From positions 372,001-436,000 of the forward strand of contig NZ_FNIY01000004.1 in the NCBI RefSeq assembly GCF_900104355.1: a stretch of 64,000 bases of DNA. The letters run 5' to 3'. Within the stretch, counting starts at the first letter, position 1. The number at the start of each line of letters is the position of its first letter. A program made the position numbers and the translations under genes. Positions 56,656-64,000 of the stretch are shown piece after piece. Origin of the DNA: Phyllobacterium sp. OV277 (lineage in GTDB: Bacteria; Pseudomonadota; Alphaproteobacteria; Rhizobiales; Rhizobiaceae). Under the pieces are notes generated by a model that did not search any database, was not told the DNA's origin, and saw nothing but the letters and a program-made list of their open reading frames with translations.

Positions 56656-57911
56656 TGAGCGGAACGGTCGTCGTCAGCCAGCTCGGAGCGCGAATGCATT
56701 ATGCCGTACCGCGTATCCTTGCATCCGAAGGGCAACTTGCTCATTTCTACACTGACATCTGCGCCACAAATAGCTGGCCCCGCTTGATTAACGCGCTACC
56801 CAGCACGGTTCTTCCATCGTCGTTAAAGCGGCTGATCGGCCGAGTACCCAAAGGCGTGGCACCCAGCCTTACATCGACATTTCCCGCTTTCGGCGTGACA
56901 TCAGCGATATGTCGGCTCAGGCTCAAAAATGTGGTTGAACAGACAAGGCACGCCGTTTGGGCTGGCTCGCATTTCTCTGAGTTGGTCGCCTCCAGCGGAT
57001 TTCACGGTGCAGCCGGTCTTTACGCTTTTAGCGGAGACGCGCTGGAGCAAATGCGCGCGGCAAAAGCACTGGGCATGTGGACGGCCTTGGAGCAGATGAT
57101 AGCTCCGCGTGAAGTCGTCGAAGAACTGGTTCAAACGGAACAGCGGAGTTTTCCGGACTGGGCTGGAAAATACGAAGAAAACCGTTATGCGCAAACCTTT
57201 GCCGAACGGGAAAAAGCCGAATGGGAACTTGCCGACGTCGTTATTTGTCCGTCGGAATTCGTCCGCCGCAATGTCATCGCCTGCGGTGGACCTCCCCACC
57301 GCTGCGTTGTGGTCCCGTATGGTATCGACTCCCAGTCTAATGATCGCAAGCCAACCCGCACCAACGGTCCGCTACGTGTGCTGACCGTGGGCGAGGTGGG
57401 ATTGCGCAAAGGCTCGCCCTATGTGGTGGAGGCAGCACGTATCATGGGATCGGCGGCGCAATTCCGCATGGCTGGGCCAACTATCTTACCTTCAGAAATC
57501 AAGAAAAATGTGGCTGCACTGGTCGAGTTGCGTGGAATCGTACCTCGATCGGAAATGGCAAAGGAATATCAATGGGCGGATGTATTTCTCCTTCCCTCGG
57601 TTTGTGAAGGCTCAGCTACGGCGATCTATGAGGCGCTGGCAGCGGGGCTACCTATTATCTGTACTGAGAATGCCGGCAGTGTCGTCAGGCATGGAATAGA
57701 CGGCTTCGTCGTTCCCGTCAGGGACAGTCAAGCGATTGCTGAAGCGCTCTTCGAACTTTCAAGAAATGCAGCAACTCGCATCGCAATGTCAACGAATGCC
57801 AGAGAACGCGCCGCGGACTTCACAGTCAAACGTTACGGCGAACGACTTATGCAAGTCCTGACGCCCCTATCCCGAAAGCAAGCACCGGCTGGGACTCTAA
57901 ATCAGTCATGA
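56655..57911 (+). CDS. Family 4 glycosyltransferase
   Basis: 418 residues, GT-B fold. The N-terminal half is distinctive (VVVSQLGARMHYAVPRILAS, HFYTDICATN), then the donor half: VVVPYGID, LRVLTVGEVGLRKGSPYVVE, QFRMAGPTILPSE, and the EX7E-type VCEGSATAIYEALAAGLPII. It would add one residue of the repeat unit. It overlaps the previous gene by one base (TAATG), implying coupling; another glycosyltransferase follows after 52 bp. Confidence 0.87.
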   Translation: MSGTVVVSQLGARMHYAVPRILASEGQLAHFYTDICATNSWPRLINALPSTVLPSSLKRLIGRVPKGVAPSLTSTFPAFGVTSAICRLRLKNVVEQTRHAVWAGSHFSELVASSGFHGAAGLYAFSGDALEQMRAAKALGMWTALEQMIAPREVVEELVQTEQRSFPDWAGKYEENRYAQTFAEREKAEWELADVVICPSEFVRRNVIACGGPPHRCVVVPYGIDSQSNDRKPTRTNGPLRVLTVGEVGLRKGSPYVVEAARIMGSAAQFRMAGPTILPSEIKKNVAALVELRGIVPRSEMAKEYQWADVFLLPSVCEGSATAIYEALAAGLPIICTENAGSVVRHGIDGFVVPVRDSQAIAEALFELSRNAATRIAMSTNARERAADFTVKRYGERLMQVLTPLSRKQAPAGTLNQS

Positions 57912-57963
57912 TATACGCGTACCCCCCGCCGTTGGCTCAAGAAACAAACAGGCGGAGTTCGAC

Positions 57964-59142
57964 ATGCGTATAATTCATGTCATTTCTTCCATAGATCCTG
58001 CGCAAGGAGGACCACAGGGAGGTTGTATTCGTTTGGCAGCAGCTCAATCAAACTTGGGCCATGACATACATATCGTGAGCTATGGCAGCGGAAACATACG
58101 GAAGCGTGCTTTTGAAGCGGCAAGTGCCGTTCCTCATTTTAAGGGCATCACGTGGCACTTGCTCGCAGACCCGAATGTAAAAGAATCCATTTTTTGCTTG
58201 CAAGGCCGCAAAACATTACGTGCCATTTTGACGGCGGGCTCGTTTGTACATATCCACGGTGTCTGGGAGACTTTGCTCCGGACCGCAGCAACTATCGCCT
58301 TGGAAAAACAGATCGCCTACTGCGTGCAGCCGCATGGCATGCTTGATGAGTGGAGTCTGAAGCAGAAAGCTTTCAAAAAGCGGCTCGCCTTACGTTTCGG
58401 TTACAGGAAAATGCTGGACAATGCCAAGTTCATTTTGGCGTTGAATGCGGACGAAGCTCGATTACTGGAGCCTCTCAATCTGGCATCGCCTCACCTGATA
58501 ATTCCCAATGGGGTGTTTCTCGAAGAGTTTGAAAACCTGCCCTCAAGCGGGTTCTTCAAGGAGCGCCTTCCGTTAGTAGGCAACAAGCGTATCATACTGT
58601 TTCTATCACGGCTTCACTCCAAGAAGGGATTGGATATCTTGGTGAAAGCGTATGCCCATATCGCTGGTAGTTATGCGGATGTGGATCTTGTAGTGGCAGG
58701 CCCCGATGGAGGAGCGCGTGGCGCTCTTGTCAGTGCGGTAGCACAGTTGAACCTGAATGACCGCGTGCATCTGATTGGCGCGCTTTACGGGCAAGACAAG
58801 CTACGTGCACTGGTGGATGCGACCTGTTTTTGTCTTCCAAGCCGCCAGGAAGGCTTCAGCATCGCCATTCTTGAGGCGCTAGCGTGTGGATTACCCGTTG
58901 TGATCAGCGACGCGTGTCACTTTCCGGAAGTCAGGGCCGCGCATGCCGGAGCTGTAGTTACACTCGCACCGGAGGATGTGGCCTCTGGTCTCAGCGCCAT
59001 TCTTGACGATACTGCGATGGCTTCTGAAATGGGTGGAAATGGACAACGGCTCGTCTACGAGCAATACACCTGGCCGCGGATCGCCTCATCTACGATCAAA
59101 GGATATGTAGGGATCTCCAATATGACAATGCCGGCGACTTAG
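57964..59142 (+). CDS. Family 4 glycosyltransferase
   Basis: 392 residues, GT-B fold. Start MRIIHVISSIDPAQGGPQGG; the acceptor half has VHIHGVWETLLRTAA and QPHGMLDEWSLKQKAFKK, as in WcaI/WcaA-like exopolysaccharide transferases. The donor half has RIILFLSRLHSKKGLDILVK, LVVAGPDGGARGAL and the EX7E motif in PSRQEGFSIAILEALACGLP. CGGAG precedes the ATG. It is the last of the three-gene plus-strand run and converges on the acetyltransferase gene 10 bp on. Confidence 0.88.
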   Translation: MRIIHVISSIDPAQGGPQGGCIRLAAAQSNLGHDIHIVSYGSGNIRKRAFEAASAVPHFKGITWHLLADPNVKESIFCLQGRKTLRAILTAGSFVHIHGVWETLLRTAATIALEKQIAYCVQPHGMLDEWSLKQKAFKKRLALRFGYRKMLDNAKFILALNADEARLLEPLNLASPHLIIPNGVFLEEFENLPSSGFFKERLPLVGNKRIILFLSRLHSKKGLDILVKAYAHIAGSYADVDLVVAGPDGGARGALVSAVAQLNLNDRVHLIGALYGQDKLRALVDATCFCLPSRQEGFSIAILEALACGLPVVISDACHFPEVRAAHAGAVVTLAPEDVASGLSAILDDTAMASEMGGNGQRLVYEQYTWPRIASSTIKGYVGISNMTMPAT

Positions 59143-59152
59143 GGCCAATAAC

Positions 59153-59743
59153 TTAGGCAAATTCTCCACCACGACGGCGTCTGATGGGCTTGGCCGGATT
59201 GCCTACATAAATTGTCCAGGGCGCCAGAGCGCGCGCTGCCACGGCACGGGCGCCAAGTACAGCGCCCTCACCTACAAGAACACCAGGGCCAACAAATGCC
59301 TCGGCAGCAATCCAGGCATTGGCCTGTATAGTGATCGGTAAACTGACAAGCGGAAAATCCTTATCATCGACGTCGTGTGTGCCCGTGCATAGATGAGCAC
59401 GCTGCGACACAATCGAAAAATCTCCAAGCGTGACATCAGCGACATTATAACAAAGCACACCGGGACCCATGGACGTATGCTGACCCATGGCAAGATTTGC
59501 GGGCCACCAAATACGCGCGCTGCCACGGATAACTGCCGTTGAGTGAACCCGTGCTCCAAAACACCTGAGCAGCCAAACCCGCCAATGATTACAAGGAGAA
59601 GGTGTCCAAGCAGCGAGAACGAACCAGCAGATCACCCAAGTCAATCGCATGAGCCGAAATCTGAGAGTAAAAGTTGCACCACCAAAGCGAGGTAATTGCT
59701 CCCCTGCTGTGTCCAATACCGTATCGGCAAAACGAGATCGCAT
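59153..59743 (-). CDS. WcaF-like hexapeptide-repeat acetyltransferase
   Basis: 196 residues. The N-terminal region (FTLRFRLMRLTWVICWFVLA) and the sequence WRVWLLRCFGARV are typical of the putative colanic acid acetyltransferase (WcaF) group. Then come left-handed beta-helix hexapeptides (ARIWWPANLAMGQHTSMGPG, VGPGVLVGEGAVLGARAVAA) and the active-site-like His in CTGTHDVDD. It would O-acetylate the polysaccharide or its precursor with acetyl-CoA. It is the last gene of the minus-strand operon that starts at 63766. Confidence 0.87.
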   Translation of the reverse strand: MRSRFADTVLDTAGEQLPRFGGATFTLRFRLMRLTWVICWFVLAAWTPSPCNHWRVWLLRCFGARVHSTAVIRGSARIWWPANLAMGQHTSMGPGVLCYNVADVTLGDFSIVSQRAHLCTGTHDVDDKDFPLVSLPITIQANAWIAAEAFVGPGVLVGEGAVLGARAVAARALAPWTIYVGNPAKPIRRRRGGEFA

Positions 59744-59793
59744 GAAAGTATATCCCTGTTAACGTATTATCTCGCCGTTTCTGCAGTATGTTT

Positions 59794-61086
59794 TCAAGGC
59801 GTTGCGGTGAGATGAGAACGCAAAGACGGCGTCACGACAAAAGACTGTTCGTGCCACGTATGCTGTGGCGGACGACGCGCCCACCCTAGAGCAGGCACAA
59901 GAAAAATGAGCATGTGTACCCACACAATCAGCGCCCAGTCGGTTTGATGTGAAATGGCATGCATGGCAGGGACGATCGATAGCATGTAAACGATCTGAGC
60001 CGTCGTCGCACCGGCATTTGCAGACACCCATAATCTTCGAACGAGGTAAGACAAAAGAAGAAATTTCAACGCACCAAAATACCAGAAAGACTGAAAAGCA
60101 TCAGCCATTCCTGTTTCGGTCGTTCCTGTCAGAGGACTATATTCTCGTCCCAATGCTGGCAGCTTCGCCATCAGGGCGCTCTTGAATTTCTCGCCAACAA
60201 GTTGCGCAGGAACATAATTAAACACAAGGCGGTTCCAGTGGAACATGCCGAAGTCGAATTCGAGTGACGTGTCTGTATTGTAGATGCGCAAGACGGCATT
60301 GTGCATTTCTGGTCCGCCGTCTTTCAGCAGGTTATCGAAATTAGCCGCGATGTCGATCCGGCTGATATCTTCCCATAGCGGTCCCGAATTTGCCCTTGTT
60401 ATATCTCGATAATCGCTCATCGAACTCATCAACAACATACCCACTACAATGCCCGTCACGGCGAACGCACGCGGCACAATCCAACCTCTTTGAAACCAGA
60501 ACGCCAGAACAAATATGGCGATCAATTCAACGGCTTCGGCTCGTTTGCCTGTCACAACAATTCGATCGAGATAGAATACAAGATCCACGCCGATAATAAG
60601 TGCCGCAGTCCAAGAAAAACGCCGGGCAAAACACAGGGTGGCGATGGCGAGGCCATAGGTTAAAAAACGGGCAAAAAACAGCCACGCAACTGGTGCTCCA
60701 CTCATCTGCACCCCGACGGAGACCTCGCCGGGCAATCGACTTAGTCTATAATAGAAATAAGCACCGGTGACGGACAGAAACAATGAAACAATCAGCAAGC
60801 GCTTTTCGTCAAAGTTCTGCTGCAAGAAACGGAAAGGGCGGGCATTGGACGACCAGCCTAACCAACACATGGTTAGGCAAAGAATTGAGAATGCAATTGT
60901 TTTGACGTAGGCGCCACCGGGCAGAAAATGATCATCAGCCAGTGCTGGAATCTGTGGCATGATGAAACTAAAGGTGATGACTCCCACCAGAAATGGAAAC
61001 TGGTATATCCTCTCGCGCCGTATAAGACCCCAGCCGATGAGTAAGAGAACGGTGATCAGCATCAGCCACGTGAACAACCAGTTCAT
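59794..61086 (-). CDS. Polytopic membrane protein, probable polysaccharide polymerase (Wzy-like)
   Basis: 430 residues with about ten hydrophobic helices, a long hydrophilic loop in the C-terminal half (SDYRDITRANSGPLWEDISR ... SPLTGTTETGMADAFQSFW) and few conserved motifs. That topology is usual for Wzy-type polymerases and oligosaccharide-repeat-unit polymerases. The start at 61086 overlaps the YdcF-like gene stop (ATGA). The role is inferred from topology and from the flippase, Wzc-like protein and initiating transferase in the same region; sequence alone cannot prove it. Confidence 0.72.
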   Translation of the reverse strand: MNWLFTWLMLITVLLLIGWGLIRRERIYQFPFLVGVITFSFIMPQIPALADDHFLPGGAYVKTIAFSILCLTMCWLGWSSNARPFRFLQQNFDEKRLLIVSLFLSVTGAYFYYRLSRLPGEVSVGVQMSGAPVAWLFFARFLTYGLAIATLCFARRFSWTAALIIGVDLVFYLDRIVVTGKRAEAVELIAIFVLAFWFQRGWIVPRAFAVTGIVVGMLLMSSMSDYRDITRANSGPLWEDISRIDIAANFDNLLKDGGPEMHNAVLRIYNTDTSLEFDFGMFHWNRLVFNYVPAQLVGEKFKSALMAKLPALGREYSPLTGTTETGMADAFQSFWYFGALKFLLLSYLVRRLWVSANAGATTAQIVYMLSIVPAMHAISHQTDWALIVWVHMLIFLVPALGWARRPPQHTWHEQSFVVTPSLRSHLTATP

Positions 61087-61745
61087 GCGAGCATTCCCGT
61101 AGCAAAGATCTGGCTGTCTCTCGCCCCGCGGTCTTTCCATAATCGGGAACGCAGCATGTACCAGAGGCTCTTTGGATACTCTTTGAAAATCTGAATGCCG
61201 TCCGGCCCAAAAGCTATCTGCCAGTTGGAAACGTGTGGCTCAACCGGAAGTGAAACCCAGTGGATACCCGAGGAAATCCTTTCAAAACTGCCCATCGCAC
61301 GGCGGGAATGAAACCAGCTGGTTACGAGAATGGCTCTACGCACGTGCATGCGGTACAAAATGGGACTGGAAAAAAGAGCGTTCTCCCATGTGTTCGCCGA
61401 TTGGCATTCGGTGGTGATCAATCCGCTGTCAACGCCAAGTTCGACAAGACTTTTGCGTATCCAGTTACAATCTCCATCTCCGCTGATCAGTATTTTCGGC
61501 GCCATTCCAGCGTGCCATAAAAGGGCGGCCTGCGCCGCACGCGAGGGCCCATCGCCACCCAAAACGACAATGATGTCTGCCTTAGTCGCTGGTGTGCGTA
61601 CGCTCAAGACAGTATCGGCAAGCACAATTGCCAAAGGATAGCTGGACAAGGCAAATGCACCCAAAGCCAGAAATATGGCGAACCACCAGCGACGCATCAC
61701 GCGTTCACCACCATGGTTCGCGTGCGATGCCGGTATCGTCGTCAT
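61083..61745 (-). CDS. YdcF-like (DUF218) membrane protein
   Basis: About 220 residues from ATG 61745, which overlaps the upstream stop (ATGA). An internal start (MRRWWFAIFLALG) at 61697 is also possible. One N-terminal membrane helix (WWFAIFLALGAFALSSYPLA), then the DUF218 domain: ADIIVVLGGDGPSRAAQAAL, KILISGDGDCNWIRKSLVEL, ESANTWENA-type SANTWENALF, and ILVTSWFHSRRAMGSFE. DUF218 proteins (YdcF, SanA, ElyC) are tied to envelope and peptidoglycan or lipid-carrier metabolism. The role in this operon is unknown. Confidence 0.85.
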   Translation of the reverse strand: MTTIPASHANHGGERVMRRWWFAIFLALGAFALSSYPLAIVLADTVLSVRTPATKADIIVVLGGDGPSRAAQAALLWHAGMAPKILISGDGDCNWIRKSLVELGVDSGLITTECQSANTWENALFSSPILYRMHVRRAILVTSWFHSRRAMGSFERISSGIHWVSLPVEPHVSNWQIAFGPDGIQIFKEYPKSLWYMLRSRLWKDRGARDSQIFATGMLA

Positions 61746-62575
61746 ATTGAAAGACCGTGTTCGCGGCGGCGCTGTTCTTCGATCTTGATAACAATCATGT
61801 ATTCGTAGGCAGCAATAAGCCGACAATAATGATAGCCTTGCCAACCATCGAGAAAACCGCACCGCAATAGATACATGTAAGCAAAACGAGCTGCTGGTCG
61901 AAACGGTATCCTGTAAGACAACTCCTTGAGCGCGCTGCGGCGCGCTTCAGGAAGTCGACTGAAAAAGCCCTTCCACGGGATACCTTTGCCGCGCAATATC
62001 TGGAGCGACTCCTTCGCCTCGAACCCGGAATAACGATTATGCTTGTCAAACCAGGCGGTTAAGCCCTTGCTGAAACTGTAGTGGATAAAGTGGGATTTAA
62101 GGCGCCCGGTCGGACCATCGCCGACACAACGTGAATGGCACTCGCGCTCATACACGACCCGCTCCGGTCGGCAAAGACGTGTGATCCACGTCGGATAAAG
62201 GCTGCTATGTTTGACCCAACGCCCCATGAACATATTTTTATAGCGAACGCGAAACAGCGCTTCCGGCCGTTCGGGATCGTTTGCAATGGCCAGCATTTCG
62301 TCACGCAGGTCATCAGGCGTAATTTCGTCAGCATCGGGCATGTAGACCCATGAGTGTTTGAACTCTATCTCCTTCAGGCCGTACATGCGCTGCTTGGTTT
62401 CCGTTTCATATTTGTGCTGATAGATTCGCGCGCCAGCCTCCCTCGCGATCTCAACTGTTCGATCCGTGCTGAAGGAGTCCAAAATAACGATGTCGTCGCA
62501 CCAGGATAAAGAAGCCAGGCAAGCTGGAAGGCTTTCTTCCTCATTCAAGGTCATAATCAAAACAGATACCGACAA
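61742..62575 (-). CDS. Family 2 glycosyltransferase, WaaE/KdtX-like
   Basis: 277 residues. Start MSVSVLIMTLNEEESLPACL, then WCDDIVILDSFSTDRTVEIA, the metal-binding Asp pair in SWVYMPDADEITPDDL, and the late HYSFSKGLTAWFDKHNRYSG typical of the beta-1,4-glucosyltransferase-like (WaaE) branch found in LPS-core and exopolysaccharide clusters. It would add an early residue after the WecA-like step encoded just upstream (24 bp gap), which fits its position as second gene of the operon. Confidence 0.88.
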   Translation of the reverse strand: MSVSVLIMTLNEEESLPACLASLSWCDDIVILDSFSTDRTVEIAREAGARIYQHKYETETKQRMYGLKEIEFKHSWVYMPDADEITPDDLRDEMLAIANDPERPEALFRVRYKNMFMGRWVKHSSLYPTWITRLCRPERVVYERECHSRCVGDGPTGRLKSHFIHYSFSKGLTAWFDKHNRYSGFEAKESLQILRGKGIPWKGFFSRLPEARRSALKELSYRIPFRPAARFAYMYLLRCGFLDGWQGYHYCRLIAAYEYMIVIKIEEQRRREHGLSI

Positions 62576-62599
62576 GTGAGTACTCCATTCTTAGGCGCG

Positions 62600-63766
62600 C
62601 TAAACAGCGTCGGACAAAATAGCCGGACTTGGCTGGGTTGGTTGCTGGCTTGGACCAAAGCTCTTGGTTGGCTCCGGGCGAAGCAACACGGGAGCAACGA
62701 CATTGAACTGGGAAACGGTAACCGAACGTGGCTTGTTGTTGCTGGCAGTGGCGCTTGCCGCGAAAACAAAGGCTGAGTGAATAGCAATCGGGAATATCAA
62801 CCCGAATGTCATTGCATAGTTTGAGACGCCAACGACCAAACCAATAAACCCCAGACTACCACACAGTGCGGATGAAGCGACGATGATGTTCGTGGTGGTT
62901 GACTGTGAGTATGACTGATCCAACAGCAAATGATGCAAATGCCAACGATCCGCCGTCAACGGATTGCGCCCAGCGTACAGCCGGCGAACTATGAGGCTTA
63001 TTGTATCGGTGACTGGTACAATAACGATCCACAGCAGAACAGGAAAGGCAATCTCGCCTTGACGCGAGAGTGTGATCAACAGATAGGCAATAGTAGCGCC
63101 AAGCACAGTACTGCCGGCATCACCAAGGAATATATTGGCGCGTGACAACCAACGGCTGCGCATGTTGAACAGAAGAAAGCCACACACGGCAGCGAGAAGG
63201 ACAAAGCTGGACAGGCCCAGATCTTCAAGGCCCTTCCAGCTTGATATCAAGGTTACCCAGAAAATTGCAGTCGCGGCACAGCCGCCTGCAAGTCCGTCAA
63301 CGCCATCAATCATGTTCCACGAATTAATCAGGCCAACAACGAACAAGATCGCGATGATCATGAGTATAGGCGCGGCCGTAGCCACAAGAGCCAAGGGCAG
63401 CATATTCGCCACGTAGATGCTTGATCCGGCCAGAGGTACGATGAGAATGCCAGCGGCAAGCAGTTGCCCGACAAGCCGGGCAATTGCTGACAGTTCGCTT
63501 CGATCATCCATTACCCCAATACAGAGGATCAAAAAACCGCCAGCCCAAAAGCTGACAGGTAGAACCGTCGTACCTTTGGACAACATAACAAAAGAAAATG
63601 CGGAAAAAATCGCGATCCCACCGCACAGCGGAACCACACATTCATGCCGCTTTCGATCGTCCGGGTGATCAACAAGAGCTAAAGAATAGGAAACCTTCTT
63701 GAGAAACAGGACGAGCAGCACAGTCACCGACAGGGCTACTATTGAATTGGTGAACCAGAGCGACAC
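62600..63766 (-). CDS. Undecaprenyl-phosphate sugar-1-phosphate transferase (WecA/MraY family)
   Basis: 388 residues with about eleven membrane helices, starting at GTG 63766 (GGGGGTAGGCC upstream). Catalytic landmarks of the polyprenyl-phosphate HexNAc-1-P transferase family are all visible: DHPDDRKRHECVVPLCGGIA, GVMDDRSEL, INSWNMIDGVDGLAGG, ANIFLGDAGSTVLG, and DRWHLHHLLLD. It would start each repeat unit by putting GlcNAc-1-P or a related sugar phosphate on the lipid carrier. The final ~40 residues are Pro/Ser/Gln-rich and extend beyond the last helix. It is the first gene of the operon running down to 59153. Confidence 0.92.
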   Translation of the reverse strand: MSLWFTNSIVALSVTVLLVLFLKKVSYSLALVDHPDDRKRHECVVPLCGGIAIFSAFSFVMLSKGTTVLPVSFWAGGFLILCIGVMDDRSELSAIARLVGQLLAAGILIVPLAGSSIYVANMLPLALVATAAPILMIIAILFVVGLINSWNMIDGVDGLAGGCAATAIFWVTLISSWKGLEDLGLSSFVLLAAVCGFLLFNMRSRWLSRANIFLGDAGSTVLGATIAYLLITLSRQGEIAFPVLLWIVIVPVTDTISLIVRRLYAGRNPLTADRWHLHHLLLDQSYSQSTTTNIIVASSALCGSLGFIGLVVGVSNYAMTFGLIFPIAIHSAFVFAASATASNNKPRSVTVSQFNVVAPVLLRPEPTKSFGPSQQPTQPSPAILSDAV

Positions 63767-64000
63767 GGCCTACCCCCGTTTATGAGGCGTTCGCCGATCC
63801 AAAGTGTCACCACCTTTCATCATCGACGTAAACGCTTTTTCAAAAAGGTATCGGCGTGTGGAAGGGAGCTCCATTTAGGAGAATTGAGAACTAGTTCAAC
63901 TTGAAGGATGAGGCGATCTTCACCTTTTGACTAGGTGTGACAGCGGGATAAGAAGCCACGCCTCACATCGGATTATCTTGCCATCAGAATGCTGCGGGGA
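63767..64000. other. Upstream region of the WecA-like operon
   Basis: About 230 bp to the window end with no gene seen; it should contain the promoter for the minus-strand operon. No clear palindrome. Confidence 0.4.

Overview
The window is chromosomal DNA of an alphaproteobacterium, most probably a rhizobial-order (Hyphomicrobiales) organism of the Brucella/Ochrobactrum/Phyllobacterium kind. The pointers are a DUF982 protein, an HPII-type catalase, ExoP/ExoF-like exopolysaccharide export genes, and the moderate GC content. This is inference from gene content; there is no rRNA or core marker here to settle the genus. No tRNA, rRNA or CRISPR array was seen.

Layout. (1) 1-10487, minus strand: the 5' part (at least 3495 codons) of a giant secreted adhesin-like gene. 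It has a signal peptide, an N-terminal globular region, a Calx-beta-like domain, a prealbumin-like domain, 24 tandem ~110-residue DUF7507/DUF11-type repeats, and an SdrD-B-like domain that runs off the window. (2) 10488-16545: an AT-rich gap, then small genes (zinc ribbon, a 55-residue glycine-zipper peptide, DUF982), xthA, a three-gene operon of tiny proteins, katE, and a small hypothetical gene. (3) 16654-19137: wreckage, with a Tn3-family transposase remnant fused to a GFA-family fragment and a possible glycosidase remnant. (4) 19115-25741, minus strand: an orphan type VI secretion island reading hcp - vgrG - DUF4123 adaptor - NucA/NucB-type nuclease effector - ComJ-like immunity - second ComJ-like immunity (frameshifted) - GNAT - PAAR. 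(5) 26021-29100: a graveyard of fragments (SDR, LysR, IS3 transposase, IclR) and repeated operator-like motifs. (6) 29457-33676: a Tat-exported Hint-domain protein, an AraC regulator, an L-2-hydroxyglutarate-oxidase-like flavoenzyme and a hypothetical gene. (7) 34055-63766: about 30 kb of extracellular polysaccharide genes.

How the genes work together. The polysaccharide region has a flippase, a polymerase-like membrane protein, a WecA-like initiating phosphoglycosyltransferase, at least six glycosyltransferases, a pyruvyltransferase and an acetyltransferase. It also has GDP-L-fucose synthesis (gmd, fcl), a chain-length/BY-kinase protein and an ExoF-like export protein, so it could make and export a Wzx/Wzy-type polysaccharide. 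Embedded in it is a cassette of sugar nucleotidyltransferase, C-methyltransferase, 3,5-epimerase, SDR epimerase/reductase, DUF4910 protein, PIG-L deacetylase and class III aminotransferase. This looks like a pathway for a branched (C-methylated) and possibly amino NDP-sugar. A LuxR-type regulator with a degenerate receiver sits directly upstream of the export genes.

The most interesting system is the T6SS island. A nuclease of the Bacillus NucA/NucB family and its ComJ (Nin)-type inhibitor, known from Gram-positive competence, appear to have been reused as a T6SS effector-immunity pair.
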